A stretch of DNA of 38,246 bases. Source: Ignavibacteria bacterium (GTDB lineage: Bacteria > Bacteroidota > Ignavibacteria > Kapaibacteriales > UBA4661). The stretch lies in NCBI GenBank assembly GCA_014654705.1, contig JACVZY010000022.1, forward strand, positions 40,673-78,918, given 5' to 3'. Position numbers and translations under genes: made by a program. A model generated the notes under the pieces. The model had not been told where the DNA came from. It searched no databases and saw only the letters and a program-made list of their open reading frames with translations. This document shows positions 24,534 through 33,510 of this stretch, in pieces; the stretch's first letter is position 1, and each line of letters opens with the position of its first letter.

Positions 24534-24563
24534 ACAAACGCTTTAATTCTTAATGAAAATACT

Positions 24564-24609
24564 GAGAAAGACTATCTTTCTCAAAGTACGTTTTTGTTAT
24601 AGCGTACTA
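24564..24609 (-). terminator. Paired small hairpins after the borosin methyltransferase
   Basis: GAGAAAG-ACTAT-CTTTCTC (24564-24582) is a perfect 7-bp stem, and AGTACG...CGTACT (near 24584-24609) a second one. On the - strand they follow the methyltransferase stop (24660) and are followed by a modest T-rich stretch. They could end the borosin transcript or form part of the kinase leader. Confidence 0.35.
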
Positions 24610-24659
24610 CCTCTTTTTAGAACAAGAAGATTAAATAGTTAGGCAAAAAGTTAATTTCT

Positions 24660-25451
24660 TTACCTTCCGTGAGATAATACCTTATAGCGCTCATACATAC
24701 TGTGGTCAACTTTTACGGCTGCTGCCGGAGGCACTGAAAGCGTAGAACGTGCTGAGACAACATCTGCTCGAAGTTCATTCAGAGGAACTTTGCGGATATG
24801 CGCTTCGCAATCTATCATCACAGCCGCTTCATACACTATTACCTCATGGGAAGGTGGATACCACCGAAGCAGCTTTTCGACAAGCAAAGGTAATGCCGCC
24901 AAATTATACTCCCCTTCGTGAAAAGTTAAGTCACCCACAGCGCCAATTTGCCACAGAACAAGATGGCTTGAGGAATCTAAACGACGGTCATTCCAGAGAA
25001 AATCAGTTGCCTCGTAGGTTTGGTAGCCTGTCATTGCGTGGTCTAATCCCAAATCAGCAAAAAGACAATCCTCCGCCGAAACAGCAGGTAACATCATCGC
25101 TTTGAAGCCCTCTAGTCGAGAGCGACGGATTGATTCATGTCCCGGATATGCCATCACGCCAGGATGCCCGTAGAATGTACAAACGGTTAAGCCCGGCTTC
25201 CGAACGCTTTCCATGATTGTTTGCACCATCGCTTCGTAAGTCTCCGCACGGGGCTTGTTCTCACCATAAAGATGAGTAAGCGTCGAGAGTTCAGCCGAAG
25301 GATTAATGCTGGAGAGCACAGCAACGATAAGTGGGTCGTCGGCAATATGGAAAATACGATCAGCACATTTAATCCACGCGGTGCTTTCTACGGTCAACTG
25401 CCCAACAAGCCGAATACCCGTACCAATCACAACCAAACGCTCATCAGTCAT
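24660..25451 (-). CDS. Split-borosin peptide alpha-N-methyltransferase
   Basis: A 263-residue SAM-dependent enzyme of the tetrapyrrole (uroporphyrin-III C/precorrin) methylase fold. It opens LVVIGTGIRLVGQLTVES and has TVCTFYGHPGVMAYPGHESI, FKAMMLPAVSAEDCLFADLG and TYEATDFLW, then SSHLVLWQIGAVGDL. The last three blocks mark borosin methyltransferases, not cobalamin enzymes. Tyr62, Arg68, Tyr72 and Tyr94 have the same spacing (6, 4, 22) as the catalytic residues of OphMA (Tyr66, Arg72, Tyr76, Tyr98, as I recall). In fungi the substrate is the enzyme's own C-terminus; this protein ends soon after the fold (KVDHSMYERYKVLSHGR) and has no core, and a separate precursor gene lies 5 bases upstream. 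This is the bacterial 'split' arrangement known from Shewanella SonM/SonA. It would iteratively methylate backbone amides of the precursor core. Confidence 0.93.
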   Translation of the reverse strand: MTDERLVVIGTGIRLVGQLTVESTAWIKCADRIFHIADDPLIVAVLSSINPSAELSTLTHLYGENKPRAETYEAMVQTIMESVRKPGLTVCTFYGHPGVMAYPGHESIRRSRLEGFKAMMLPAVSAEDCLFADLGLDHAMTGYQTYEATDFLWNDRRLDSSSHLVLWQIGAVGDLTFHEGEYNLAALPLLVEKLLRWYPPSHEVIVYEAAVMIDCEAHIRKVPLNELRADVVSARSTLSVPPAAAVKVDHSMYERYKVLSHGR

Positions 25452-25456
25452 AACGA

Positions 25457-25693
25457 TTATCCTTGCTCCGGTGGTTTTGCAGCACCATTAGCAACAAAAG
25501 GAAATGCTTGAGGAGCATCCGGTTCTTGCTCTTGAATATACTTTCGTATGAGATCTTCGTCGTGCCCTTTTATCAATGCTTGCTCCTGGGGGCTAAGTCC
25601 CGCAGCCTGCATTGATTTATCTTTATCCGCTCTGAAGGCAGCAAGTTGCTCGGCATCAGTTGCCAGCGTAATAAGAAACTCTCTGAGTGTCAT
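25457..25693 (-). CDS. Split-borosin precursor peptide
   Basis: A 78-residue precursor. Residues ~1-55 (MTLREFLITLATDAEQLAAF, then AAGLSPQEQALIKGHDEDLIR) match the LigA-like helical 'borosin binding domain' of SonA-type precursors, with the pattern F-L-x3-D-A-x-L-x2-F...GLS-x2-E...L-x2-G. After an acidic linker (IQEQEPDA) comes a short hydrophobic segment, residues 61-70 PQAFPFVANG, then AAKPPEQG. The likely core is AFPFVAN, where backbone N-methylation would occur. The two prolines cannot accept a methyl on their amide nitrogen. The start is the only ATG. The gene is 5 bases upstream of the methyltransferase and 88 bases after the TPR kinase. Alternative reading: a free-standing LigA or Nif11-like domain; the neighbouring enzyme argues against it. 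Confidence 0.9.
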   Translation of the reverse strand: MTLREFLITLATDAEQLAAFRADKDKSMQAAGLSPQEQALIKGHDEDLIRKYIQEQEPDAPQAFPFVANGAAKPPEQG

Positions 25694-25736
25694 GGATTTG
25701 GTAAACAGTAGAACACAACTATTGGCTTATGAACGC

Positions 25737-25765
25737 AATATCGTACAAGTATGCTCTTTTGCCAA
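25737..25765 (-). promoter_or_regulatory. Possible promoter for the borosin pair
   Basis: On the - strand TTGGCA (25765-25760) and GATATT (25742-25737) are separated by 17 bases, a fair sigma-70-like pair (5/6 and 4/6 matches). It would give a leader of ~35-40 bases before the precursor ATG at 25693. If real, the pair can be expressed independently of the upstream genes. Confidence 0.3.
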
Positions 25766-25781
25766 GTAATATTTCATTTTT

Positions 25782-28022
25782 TTATGCCTTTGGCAATTCC
25801 ACAATAAACATTGCACCCTTGCCCGCTTCGGACTCGCACCAAACGCGCCCCTTCATGGATTCCACTAATTTTTTGACAATACTCAGCCCCAATCCCGTGC
25901 TTTGTTCGCCACCAGTGGGAAGTGCCGAAAGACGGGCAAATGTGCCGAAAAGTCGGGCTTTATCGTTCTCATTCAGTCCCGGTCCTTCGTCCTCGACTTC
26001 CACCCGAACGGTACTATCACCTGCCTTGACGCGCACCAGAACACGTTTCCCATGTGGAGAATACTTTATCGCATTCGATACCAAATTGTCCAGCACTTGT
26101 TCGGCATATCCTTTATCGGCGCGAGCAAACGCTTCCTTCTTTCCATCATCATCATCATCAGGCACACTGTCCATTTGCAAGGTGATTGACTTTGTGTGAG
26201 CCGCATGACGAAAGCGCTCCAACGAAGTCGCGGCGAGTTGCACTACGTCCACAGGCTCAAGTGTGAGGTTGATAGCACCACGCTCCAGCGCATTGACATC
26301 CAGAAGGTTCTCTACCAGATGCAGCATTTTGGAAGCAGAGGTTTCTATGGTGCGAGTGCCCCACAAGGCAGACGGCGGCAGAGGTACGCTTTCCGGCGGC
26401 ATCTCAGCTGCGTAGCTTGTCAAATCTTCTCGCAGCACAGACCCGACGGTCATAATGTTGGCAAGTGGGTTGCGAAGGTCGTGCGCAGCGATTCCCAAAA
26501 ATTCGTTTTTTTGCTCGTTCAGCGCAATCAGGTCGAGATTCTGTAATGCCAGACGTTCATTCGCCTCAGAAAGTTCAGCGTTGGTATGAAATATTTCTTG
26601 TGCTTGTGCTTCCAGCTTCTCTTGCTGCCGCATAATATGAGCGTTTATATACCGAAGCTCTTTCTCTGAGCGGCGTTTGAGACGATACCGATTCACAATG
26701 GCAATAAGAGCCACAAGCAAACCACCAATGCCAAGCAACAAACCATTGCGCATCGTGCGGGCGTTTGCCTCGTCCGTGCGTTTTTGTTCCTCAATGTGGC
26801 GTATTTCCATATTTTTCTGCTCGGTCGCATATTGAAGCTGCAATGCTGCGATGCGCTGTGCACCGTCATTACTGAAGAGCGAATCATTCAAACGCATAAA
26901 ACGGCGATACCACCGAAGAGCATCATCAGTCTGTTGCAATGCCTCGTGCGCATTAGCCAGCATTTCCGCAGCATCACGTTCCTCGCGCAATGCTCCGATA
27001 GCTTCGGCAATATCCATAGCTTGGGAAGCGTTGCTTATTGCCTCGCGGTAATGATAGAGAGCATTGTCAGCAGCAGCGAGCGCATTGAGCGCACGAGCTG
27101 CGCTCCGCTTATCGCCGATGTCTTGAAAGCGCAAAAACGCATTGAGCAACGTGGTCTGCGCTTCGCCATACCGCCGCGTCACCATCTGTACACGCCCCAG
27201 TTCGCCCAGCGTGAGAGCCGTACCGTGACGGTTATGCACTTTGTCAAAAATATGGAGCGCACGAGTGTATAGGTCAATTGCCTCAGCAAAATGATGTTCG
27301 GCTTGATGAAGATTGCCCATAAAATAAAGCGAATACGCCAGTGCATCGCCGCCCGAAACGGTCGTGGAATCAAAGAAACGTTCACGCAAAGCAAGCGCAC
27401 GGTCGTGGTAGGCATGTGCAGCGGCAAACTGCCCGACAAGCGTATAGGCTACGCCGATATTTGCCGACACCAGAGCAATTCCCTTGTCATTGCGCGAGGC
27501 TTCATAGAGCGCAAGAGCCTGAAAATAGTAGTCCAGTGCACGGGCATATTCTCCACGACTTTGGTAGATGTTGCCAATGTTGTCCAGCGCATCACTGCTT
27601 GCATTGGTATCACGAAGTTCGGAAAAAATTTTCCATGCACCGACACTTGCCCGCAATGCACTATCGTAGCGGTCGGTAAGGCGATAATTAGCGGCGAGAG
27701 CGGTAAGTGCATTAGCTAATTCACGCTTCAGCGCTAAATGTTCTGCCATCTGAGCAGCCCGACGTGCGTACTCAAGCGAGATTTCCGAGTGTGCATCAAA
27801 TTCTATCCACGCAAGTCGTGTCAAAGCATTCACGATGAACACATCACCTTGCGGACGGGATGATGCGGCAGCAACCAGCGCCCGAAGGCTATCACGCTCC
27901 GCAAAAGTACGTTCCGAAGAAGTATCGGAAACTTGACTCATAGCAGAAAGAGAAGCACAGAGTAGAACAACTGCGCCAGCGAACAACTGATACAACCATC
28001 TCATAGCGTGCGAAAACATCAT
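25782..28022 (-). CDS. TPR-sensor histidine kinase upstream of the borosin pair
   Basis: A 746-residue membrane kinase. Order: signal peptide (~7-30, AVVLLCASLSAMSQ); six or more TPRs (~60-400, e.g. GNIYQSRGEYARALDYYFQA); a membrane segment (~424-445); a coiled coil; HisKA with LGIAAHDLRNP (His514); and HATPase with DNLVSNAIKYSPHG, DEGPGLN and GLGLSIVK. The TPRs are probably periplasmic. A run of Asp codons (ATC repeats on +, ~26148-26160) sits between HisKA and HATPase. A longer frame to 28136 would overlap the glycosyltransferase gene by ~80 bases, so I chose the ATG pair at 28022/28019; the ATG at 28004 is also possible. It lies 31 bases after the glycosyltransferase and 88 bases before the borosin precursor, so it is placed to control or respond to the pathway. 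Confidence 0.9.
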   Translation of the reverse strand: MMFSHAMRWLYQLFAGAVVLLCASLSAMSQVSDTSSERTFAERDSLRALVAAASSRPQGDVFIVNALTRLAWIEFDAHSEISLEYARRAAQMAEHLALKRELANALTALAANYRLTDRYDSALRASVGAWKIFSELRDTNASSDALDNIGNIYQSRGEYARALDYYFQALALYEASRNDKGIALVSANIGVAYTLVGQFAAAHAYHDRALALRERFFDSTTVSGGDALAYSLYFMGNLHQAEHHFAEAIDLYTRALHIFDKVHNRHGTALTLGELGRVQMVTRRYGEAQTTLLNAFLRFQDIGDKRSAARALNALAAADNALYHYREAISNASQAMDIAEAIGALREERDAAEMLANAHEALQQTDDALRWYRRFMRLNDSLFSNDGAQRIAALQLQYATEQKNMEIRHIEEQKRTDEANARTMRNGLLLGIGGLLVALIAIVNRYRLKRRSEKELRYINAHIMRQQEKLEAQAQEIFHTNAELSEANERLALQNLDLIALNEQKNEFLGIAAHDLRNPLANIMTVGSVLREDLTSYAAEMPPESVPLPPSALWGTRTIETSASKMLHLVENLLDVNALERGAINLTLEPVDVVQLAATSLERFRHAAHTKSITLQMDSVPDDDDDGKKEAFARADKGYAEQVLDNLVSNAIKYSPHGKRVLVRVKAGDSTVRVEVEDEGPGLNENDKARLFGTFARLSALPTGGEQSTGLGLSIVKKLVESMKGRVWCESEAGKGAMFIVELPKA

Positions 28023-28053
28023 GAAGTATTCTTTGCTTGTGCATTGTGAGCGT

Positions 28054-29283
28054 TCAGTAACGCATCCTGTCAGCAATAAAGTCCTGAATCTCATCTGCCG
28101 CTTTCTGCGCTCCCCCTGCTCTTCGCAGCGTATCACCCAATTTCGTACTTACCTCCTTGTACGACTGCGTAGTAAGAATCTTTTCGACGGCATTGCGCAG
28201 CCTTTCGGCATTCACTTCGTCCTTGGCGATGCGTATCCCTGCGCCGAGTGCATCCAAGCGCTTCGAGACAAATTTTTGGTCGGCAGCCTGCGGAACAATC
28301 ACCGTCGGTACACCGAACCACAGCGCCTCATGGACACTATTCATACCACCATGGGTGATAAAAACATCACTTTTGCGCAATACATCCAACTGTGGCACAA
28401 AGCTGTACGCGCTGATGTTCGACGGAAGTGTGCCCAAGTCTTGTACCGCAATTTTCTTGCCGATAGACATAATCACGCGAGCATCCACGCCGGAGAGCGC
28501 TTCAATACACATCTTGTAGAACGGTAGATTGTTATTGAAAAGCGTGCCCAGCGAAATATAGATGCGGCGCTGGGGCGCATCGGGCAAAGGAAAATTGCTT
28601 TGAGCGAAATTGCTTTGAGCGAAATCGCTATCGGGCGGCTTTTCCTCAATTGAAGCACCCACAAAGCGGAAATTGGCTGGAAACGATGCCGAATACGGCT
28701 GCAATTCCGCTGAGGTATAAATGATATTTCTGTCTGAGAAATTGCTATACATTTCCGGCGGGACCGCCTGCGCAAAGCCGTACTCGCGGCGCAAAGCCGC
28801 ACCGATACGAAAAAATTTCACCAAATCAGATGCCGATTCCAGCATCATCGCCCCAAAATCCCACGCATCGCGGAAAGACGTTACTGCCACACGCGGAGAA
28901 ATCGCAAAGGTCGAAATAGAGCAGATGGACGGCAATTTCAGCGACCGCGCAATAATTAGCCCCCAAGCACACAACGAATCATGGATGATAGCATCGGGCT
29001 TCTCTGCTACCACACGCGGGAGTAGCTGTGGGACAAGTAATTGTGCAGTCTCCAGTAATTCTGTCGCATAGCGTACCAAATTCGGGTCGGGGTTATCGGG
29101 GTCAATCGGCAATTCTTGGTCGTAGCTACGAAACTCCGCGCCTGTGCTTTCGATGGCGGCTTGGAACTTTGTGAATGAATAATATATCACCGTATCGCCA
29201 CGACGTACTAGTTCTTTCACCACTGCCAACGTAGGATTGGTATGCCCCTGAGCAGGGATATTCATAAAGACAATTCTTGCCAT
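28054..29283 (-). CDS. Macrolide-type (MGT/UGT-like, GT1) glycosyltransferase
   Basis: A 409-residue cytosolic enzyme. The N-terminal ARIVFMNIPAQGHTNPTLAVV is the acceptor-domain start of MGT/YjiC enzymes. The donor-binding region has DVFITHGGMNSVHEALWFG and VPTVIVPQAADQ, the UGT signature for a nucleotide-sugar diphosphate (THGGxNS...PxxxDQ). These enzymes transfer a sugar to hydroxyls of small natural products or sterols. A 15-bp duplication in the interdomain loop (~28595-28630) yields FAQSNFAQSN. It is 58 bases downstream of the PhlG/flavoenzyme fusion and 31 bases upstream of the TPR kinase, so it is probably co-transcribed with the fusion. The acceptor is unknown. Confidence 0.92.
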   Translation of the reverse strand: MARIVFMNIPAQGHTNPTLAVVKELVRRGDTVIYYSFTKFQAAIESTGAEFRSYDQELPIDPDNPDPNLVRYATELLETAQLLVPQLLPRVVAEKPDAIIHDSLCAWGLIIARSLKLPSICSISTFAISPRVAVTSFRDAWDFGAMMLESASDLVKFFRIGAALRREYGFAQAVPPEMYSNFSDRNIIYTSAELQPYSASFPANFRFVGASIEEKPPDSDFAQSNFAQSNFPLPDAPQRRIYISLGTLFNNNLPFYKMCIEALSGVDARVIMSIGKKIAVQDLGTLPSNISAYSFVPQLDVLRKSDVFITHGGMNSVHEALWFGVPTVIVPQAADQKFVSKRLDALGAGIRIAKDEVNAERLRNAVEKILTTQSYKEVSTKLGDTLRRAGGAQKAADEIQDFIADRMRY

Positions 29284-29341
29284 TACTACTCCGAAAAGTG
29301 ATGAGAACTCAATGATTGGTTAGGATATTGGTGAGCTATCG

Positions 29342-31504
29342 TTATGAAATTTCCGGCTTGCTGTGCCATTCGTGAAACATTCCCTTTGGGTCTCGGGCAG
29401 CACGTATTTCTTGAAATTTTTTCATATTCTCATTCGATAAAAACGGTGCAGCGCGTTTATGTAAGCCCTCGTCTGCGAGTTGGATTCCGGTCGAATGGTG
29501 TGCCATTTTTTTCATCATATTCGTTGCCCAGTCCCCATATTTGGCGGTCTCGGCAGCAGATTTCCACGTTGAATAGAGCGCAATGTAGATATTATCCTCG
29601 TTAGAATAGACCATATCTTGACGTGTACTATTCGGATGCCAATTCAGCCAGAGAACATGGGAAGGCGGTGGGGGCAGGGTTTCAGCGATTTCTTTCATGA
29701 ATGGTATCAAGTCGTCTATAGGCGCGTGTGTCCACATATTGTCCACTCCCCAATAGCGATTCTCCGGATAGTGTGTCATTGCTGTTTTGTACATAAAGTT
29801 AATTCCCGGATTCAAAGGAGGAGTTCGCAGAAGCGCTTTTTTCTTAATGGGGCTGTTCTTCATAAATTGCATTGCTTCGTAATATTCATCTTTAGTGTCG
29901 GCAAAGATTGGCGCTATGGCTTCTATGCCGGGTCCCAGCAAATTCATCATATTCTTGCTCAAAATCATCTGAAATTCTACCGCATTCGGTACATTCGGAC
30001 CAACTTCATACGCCCAGCGATAGACATCTTCCAAATGCTTGATAGAGAAATTGTGCAAAATCGTTCCCCTGTATGGCGGCAACACCGATAATTTCAAGGT
30101 AAAGCGCACAACCACACCAAAAAAGCCTGCTCCCGAACCACGCGCCGCCCAGAATAAATCAGCGTTTTCGGTCTCGCTCGCATGGACAAACTCGCCGTCC
30201 GCCGTTACAATGTCCATACCAATCACATTTTCACACGCCATACCTGTTTTTCTGCCGTTCCACCCGTACCCGCCTTGCAGCAAGTACCCGCCAATGCACA
30301 CGCCCTTGCAGTGTCCGGCAGGAAAAAATAATTTCTGCTTGTACAACGCCGAAAGCAGCGTACTGCCACCCACCGCCGGTCCCGCCGTTGCGGTCATTTC
30401 TTTGGCATTAATTTCATAGCTATTGAACTTGGACATCTTGATAAGAATACTATCGTTTCTAAGGTGATTAGCAGACCAGCTATGCCCGCCTGAACAAACG
30501 GTAATCTTTTTGCCCAGTGCTTGCGCGTACTTGATGGTGGCAATAATATCCTGAACGCTTGTCGGTTCCACGATAGTGTCCGGTTGTCTTCCGGGATGGA
30601 GTTTATTAAACAGCGTTCCCATAAGAATATGGTCAAAATCGTTATCGGTGTGCTGTATAATTCTACCCTGCACATGAAGTTTTGTGTCGTTCTTTTGGTT
30701 TATATCGCTTTGGTTCATATCGGCATAGATAGTGGGTAAAAAAGAAGCCAAATGGTTCATTTCTTCAGCACAATGAAGCAACAAATCTTTGGCAAACTGC
30801 TCCGAAACTGATTGCATCTTTTGCACAAAGCCGGAGACGACCTCAGCCAGCATGCCCTCCTTGCGCACGTGAATATACTCGCCGCCCAACCAAAAGCGCG
30901 AACGCATTTCCGAACCACCTTCGACGGCTCTGATTTGATGCAACAAATAGCCATAGTCCACTGGCAACGACGCATGACCGACTCTGGCGCAAATATACAC
31001 TGCTTCGCTTGGATTCTGAACTGCCTCGGGAGAAAAACCAAATTCGACGGGCGACCTAAACTGAACAGCACCCTTTGTTTTTTCTGTACCAATAAATTCT
31101 TCTATAATCGAAGTCCGCCCGATGTAAGCAACGTCATCTCTACCGTCTTCCCAGTGCGCGTCTAAGTGTGCAAGCGGATGCCAGAGTTTGTAGCGCTGCG
31201 CCGAGCAGCCATGCCATGCGAACCACCAATCCCACATTTGCGGCGTCACGCCGGGCATCGGCGTTAGCACGGCAACATGGGCAGATCCGTCAGATTCCAT
31301 TGTGTAGCCTGTTTCCACATCCGCGTAGCCGCTTTCCTGCATGGCGCGGACGCCGGCAAAGGTTGGCAACGTGCCCCTCGGCAAAGGCGATTGCTCCAAA
31401 GCAGCTTGTACGTGAGCAGGTATAGGCTGAATTTTGTCATCGTAAAATTTTGCGTATTCCGTCGAGGAATCCTTTGGCGTAGCGCCTGTGGCATTGTGAG
31501 CCAT
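29342..31504 (-). CDS. Fusion of a PhlG-like hydrolase domain and a berberine-bridge-type FAD oxidase
   Basis: A 720-residue two-domain enzyme. Residues ~15-265 match the DAPG-hydrolase (PhlG) domain: LTPMPGVTPQMWDWWFAWHG, YKLWHPLAHLDAHW, and H244-C-A-E-E248 with the His-x3-Glu spacing of PhlG's metal site. PhlG cleaves a carbon-carbon bond in 2,4-diacetylphloroglucinol. Residues ~285-720 are an FAD_binding_4 / BBE oxidase: VCSGGHSWSAN places the flavin-linking His341, FPAGHCKGVCIGGYLLQGGYG places Cys399 where bicovalent enzymes attach the second flavin bond, and FHEW near the end fits the BBE tail. There is no signal peptide. Substrate unknown; aromatic/phenolic chemistry is the family expectation. 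36 bases separate it from the chemoreceptor upstream. Confidence 0.9.
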   Translation of the reverse strand: MAHNATGATPKDSSTEYAKFYDDKIQPIPAHVQAALEQSPLPRGTLPTFAGVRAMQESGYADVETGYTMESDGSAHVAVLTPMPGVTPQMWDWWFAWHGCSAQRYKLWHPLAHLDAHWEDGRDDVAYIGRTSIIEEFIGTEKTKGAVQFRSPVEFGFSPEAVQNPSEAVYICARVGHASLPVDYGYLLHQIRAVEGGSEMRSRFWLGGEYIHVRKEGMLAEVVSGFVQKMQSVSEQFAKDLLLHCAEEMNHLASFLPTIYADMNQSDINQKNDTKLHVQGRIIQHTDNDFDHILMGTLFNKLHPGRQPDTIVEPTSVQDIIATIKYAQALGKKITVCSGGHSWSANHLRNDSILIKMSKFNSYEINAKEMTATAGPAVGGSTLLSALYKQKLFFPAGHCKGVCIGGYLLQGGYGWNGRKTGMACENVIGMDIVTADGEFVHASETENADLFWAARGSGAGFFGVVVRFTLKLSVLPPYRGTILHNFSIKHLEDVYRWAYEVGPNVPNAVEFQMILSKNMMNLLGPGIEAIAPIFADTKDEYYEAMQFMKNSPIKKKALLRTPPLNPGINFMYKTAMTHYPENRYWGVDNMWTHAPIDDLIPFMKEIAETLPPPPSHVLWLNWHPNSTRQDMVYSNEDNIYIALYSTWKSAAETAKYGDWATNMMKKMAHHSTGIQLADEGLHKRAAPFLSNENMKKFQEIRAARDPKGMFHEWHSKPEIS

Positions 31505-31540
31505 ATTGTTGAGGTTATATGGTGAAAAAGTGTACCGTCT

Positions 31541-33310
31541 TTAGGCAAGCAGGCGTTTACTATCAACTCTGCTTTGTAAGGGTTGTGTGTGCCTACCAGT
31601 ACTACCCAAACGCTGAATACGGAATTGCGCGATAAGTTGACGCAGTTCGTCGGCTTGGAGCTTCAGCCCTGCTGTACTGTCGGCAATATTGCTCACCCCA
31701 CGCGATGATTCCTCAATAACTGTGGAAATGTCGTTCACACTTTGCGCCATTGAATTGCTGGTGGCGGCTTGTTCCTCGGCAGCACCTGCCAGTTGCGACA
31801 TCACATCCGACACGCGCTCGGTGCGCTGCAAAATTGCCGCGAATGCTTCGGCGGTGCGCGTAACGGCTTGCTCACCTTCTTTGACAAGGCGCGTTCCTTC
31901 GCCCATAGAACCAACAGCATCGGCGGTGTCGTTCTGAATAATTTTTATTCTCGCGGAGATTTCTTTCGTTGCTTTTTGCGTACGCTCGGCGAGTTTGCGC
32001 ACTTCGTCTGCCACCACTGCAAAGCCACGTCCTTGCTCACCTGCACGGGCGGCTTCGATGGCAGCATTGAGCGCAAGAAGGTTCGTTTGGTCAGCAATTT
32101 CATCAATGACTTCCACAATTTCCCCGATTTGCTCGCTGGATTTGCCGAGAGCCGTGATACGCTCGGCGGTCGTGATAACCACGTCCGAAATACTCCGCAC
32201 GTTTGTCATCATGGCTTGCATGGTCGCATTGCCGCTCAGTGCATCTTCGTTGGCAAGCGAGGCTTCGTGCGCGGCGAGCGATGTTTGCTGCGTTGTCCCC
32301 TCAATCGTCGTGGACATTTCTTCGACCGCCGTAGCGACTTGACCCGCCTGCGAGGACTGCCTATTGGAGGAGGACGCAAGTGCTTCGGTCGTGCCGGAAA
32401 TTTCCACAACGGCAGACATGGTGCGGTCGGCGCTATCAGCAACACGGGCAAGCATCTGCTCAATGGTGCCGATGGTTTGGTTCAGCGTGGTGGCGAGTTT
32501 ACCGATGTCGTCGCTTGATTCTATCGGTACACGCACGGTCAAATCCCCGTCGGCAATTTGACGAATATGCCGAAGCAGCGTTTCGACACTGGTGGTTAAA
32601 TACTGCTTTTGCTCTTCCGAGCGTCGTAAATCCTCCGCAGCACGGTCTTCAGAAGAGGCTTTGAGTTCCTTGAGCGACTGATAATCCTCCTCCGCCTTGC
32701 GTTCAGCCTCAGCGCGAGTCTGTACCGCCAAGTCAAGTGCGTTATCTTTCGCACGAATGGATTGCACCGACAGGAGCGAAATAAGCAGCAGCGTTGATGT
32801 CGTACCGAGAAGACGTTGCGCCAGCATCAATTCGGGCGGAATAGAAACGGGCGGGAACGCCACACCAAGCGCATTTGCGGCAAAGAGTATCAACACCAGC
32901 ACGAAGGATATTGCCGTCCATGCAATCGCTTGCCTAGCACCATTGAATAATGCTGCCAAGAGTGGAATAGCAACGAAGAAATACTGTGAAAGCCCAAGTC
33001 GCAAGCCGTCATTGAGAATGTAACAATGCAAAAAGATAGCTATTGCCGACAGCGAGACAATCAAATTTCCGGTCAGTCGAAGAGATGCCGTATTGCGGAG
33101 AAGAAAAGGGTTATACAACGAAAGCGCTGCTCCCAGAAGCCATATCGCCACGAAAATCCATGGAATATTCATAACGATTGATTGGATGGTAAGCGCGAGA
33201 GAAGCAAACAATAGCGTCCACGAAACTGAGACAACTAAACGGGCGCGGCGAAATTCATCGGCATCGCGGCGCAACGATTCTGGAATAAACGACAGTATCA
33301 AAGCATTCAT
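31541..33310 (-). CDS. Methyl-accepting chemotaxis protein with a multi-pass membrane N-terminus
   Basis: A 589-residue receptor. The first ~190 residues hold about six hydrophobic segments with short loops and no large periplasmic domain, so it probably senses something in or across the membrane. A coiled coil (~195-245) leads to a HAMP domain (~245-295, [20 protein letters not shown]). The signalling domain has the invariant hairpin tip [20 protein letters not shown], followed by [20 protein letters not shown]. No C-terminal CheR-tethering pentapeptide is seen, and no che genes are in the window. I used the ATG at 33310; a TTG at 33334 adds eight residues. A hairpin terminator upstream (33374-33410) suggests it starts its own transcript. 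Confidence 0.94.
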   Translation of the reverse strand: MNALILSFIPESLRRDADEFRRARLVVSVSWTLLFASLALTIQSIVMNIPWIFVAIWLLGAALSLYNPFLLRNTASLRLTGNLIVSLSAIAIFLHCYILNDGLRLGLSQYFFVAIPLLAALFNGARQAIAWTAISFVLVLILFAANALGVAFPPVSIPPELMLAQRLLGTTSTLLLISLLSVQSIRAKDNALDLAVQTRAEAERKAEEDYQSLKELKASSEDRAAEDLRRSEEQKQYLTTSVETLLRHIRQIADGDLTVRVPIESSDDIGKLATTLNQTIGTIEQMLARVADSADRTMSAVVEISGTTEALASSSNRQSSQAGQVATAVEEMSTTIEGTTQQTSLAAHEASLANEDALSGNATMQAMMTNVRSISDVVITTAERITALGKSSEQIGEIVEVIDEIADQTNLLALNAAIEAARAGEQGRGFAVVADEVRKLAERTQKATKEISARIKIIQNDTADAVGSMGEGTRLVKEGEQAVTRTAEAFAAILQRTERVSDVMSQLAGAAEEQAATSNSMAQSVNDISTVIEESSRGVSNIADSTAGLKLQADELRQLIAQFRIQRLGSTGRHTQPLQSRVDSKRLLA

Positions 33311-33373
33311 AGTGCGTTCCAAGTAGATAGACAAAAGTGGTGAAAATCGTTTGTGGGGCTTTGGTCAATATAC

Positions 33374-33410
33374 GCAAAAAAGCATCCCAGCCTGATGCCA
33401 ATGACTGGGA
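33374..33410 (-). terminator. Terminator of the hydrolase/PAS-kinase unit
   Basis: Read on the - strand: TCCCAG (33410-33405), 14-base loop, CTGGGA (33390-33385), then TGCTTTTTTGC. It lies ~100 bases after the PAS kinase stop. A T run at 33421-33427 could also serve + strand transcripts. Confidence 0.65.
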
Positions 33411-33510
33411 ATAGTAGCATTTTTTTCCTCGCGAATGTACAAAAAACTTCCACCAAACGGCACAGAAAAACGGAGTCGGTCGTGGGGAATTATGTCGGTA
33501 AGGAACGAGA

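Noticed and set aside
24660-25451. Cobalamin or siroheme (precorrin) methyltransferase
   Set aside because: The fold is shared, but the SAEDCLFADLG, TYEATDFLW and SSHLVLWQIG blocks, the Tyr/Arg/Tyr/Tyr set and the precursor gene next door fit a borosin enzyme; no other corrin genes are present.
25457-25693. Nif11-type nitrile-hydratase leader peptide
   Set aside because: There is no Gly-Gly cleavage site, no Cys/Ser/Thr-rich core and no lanthionine or cyclodehydratase enzyme nearby; the LigA-like pattern with a methyltransferase fits better.
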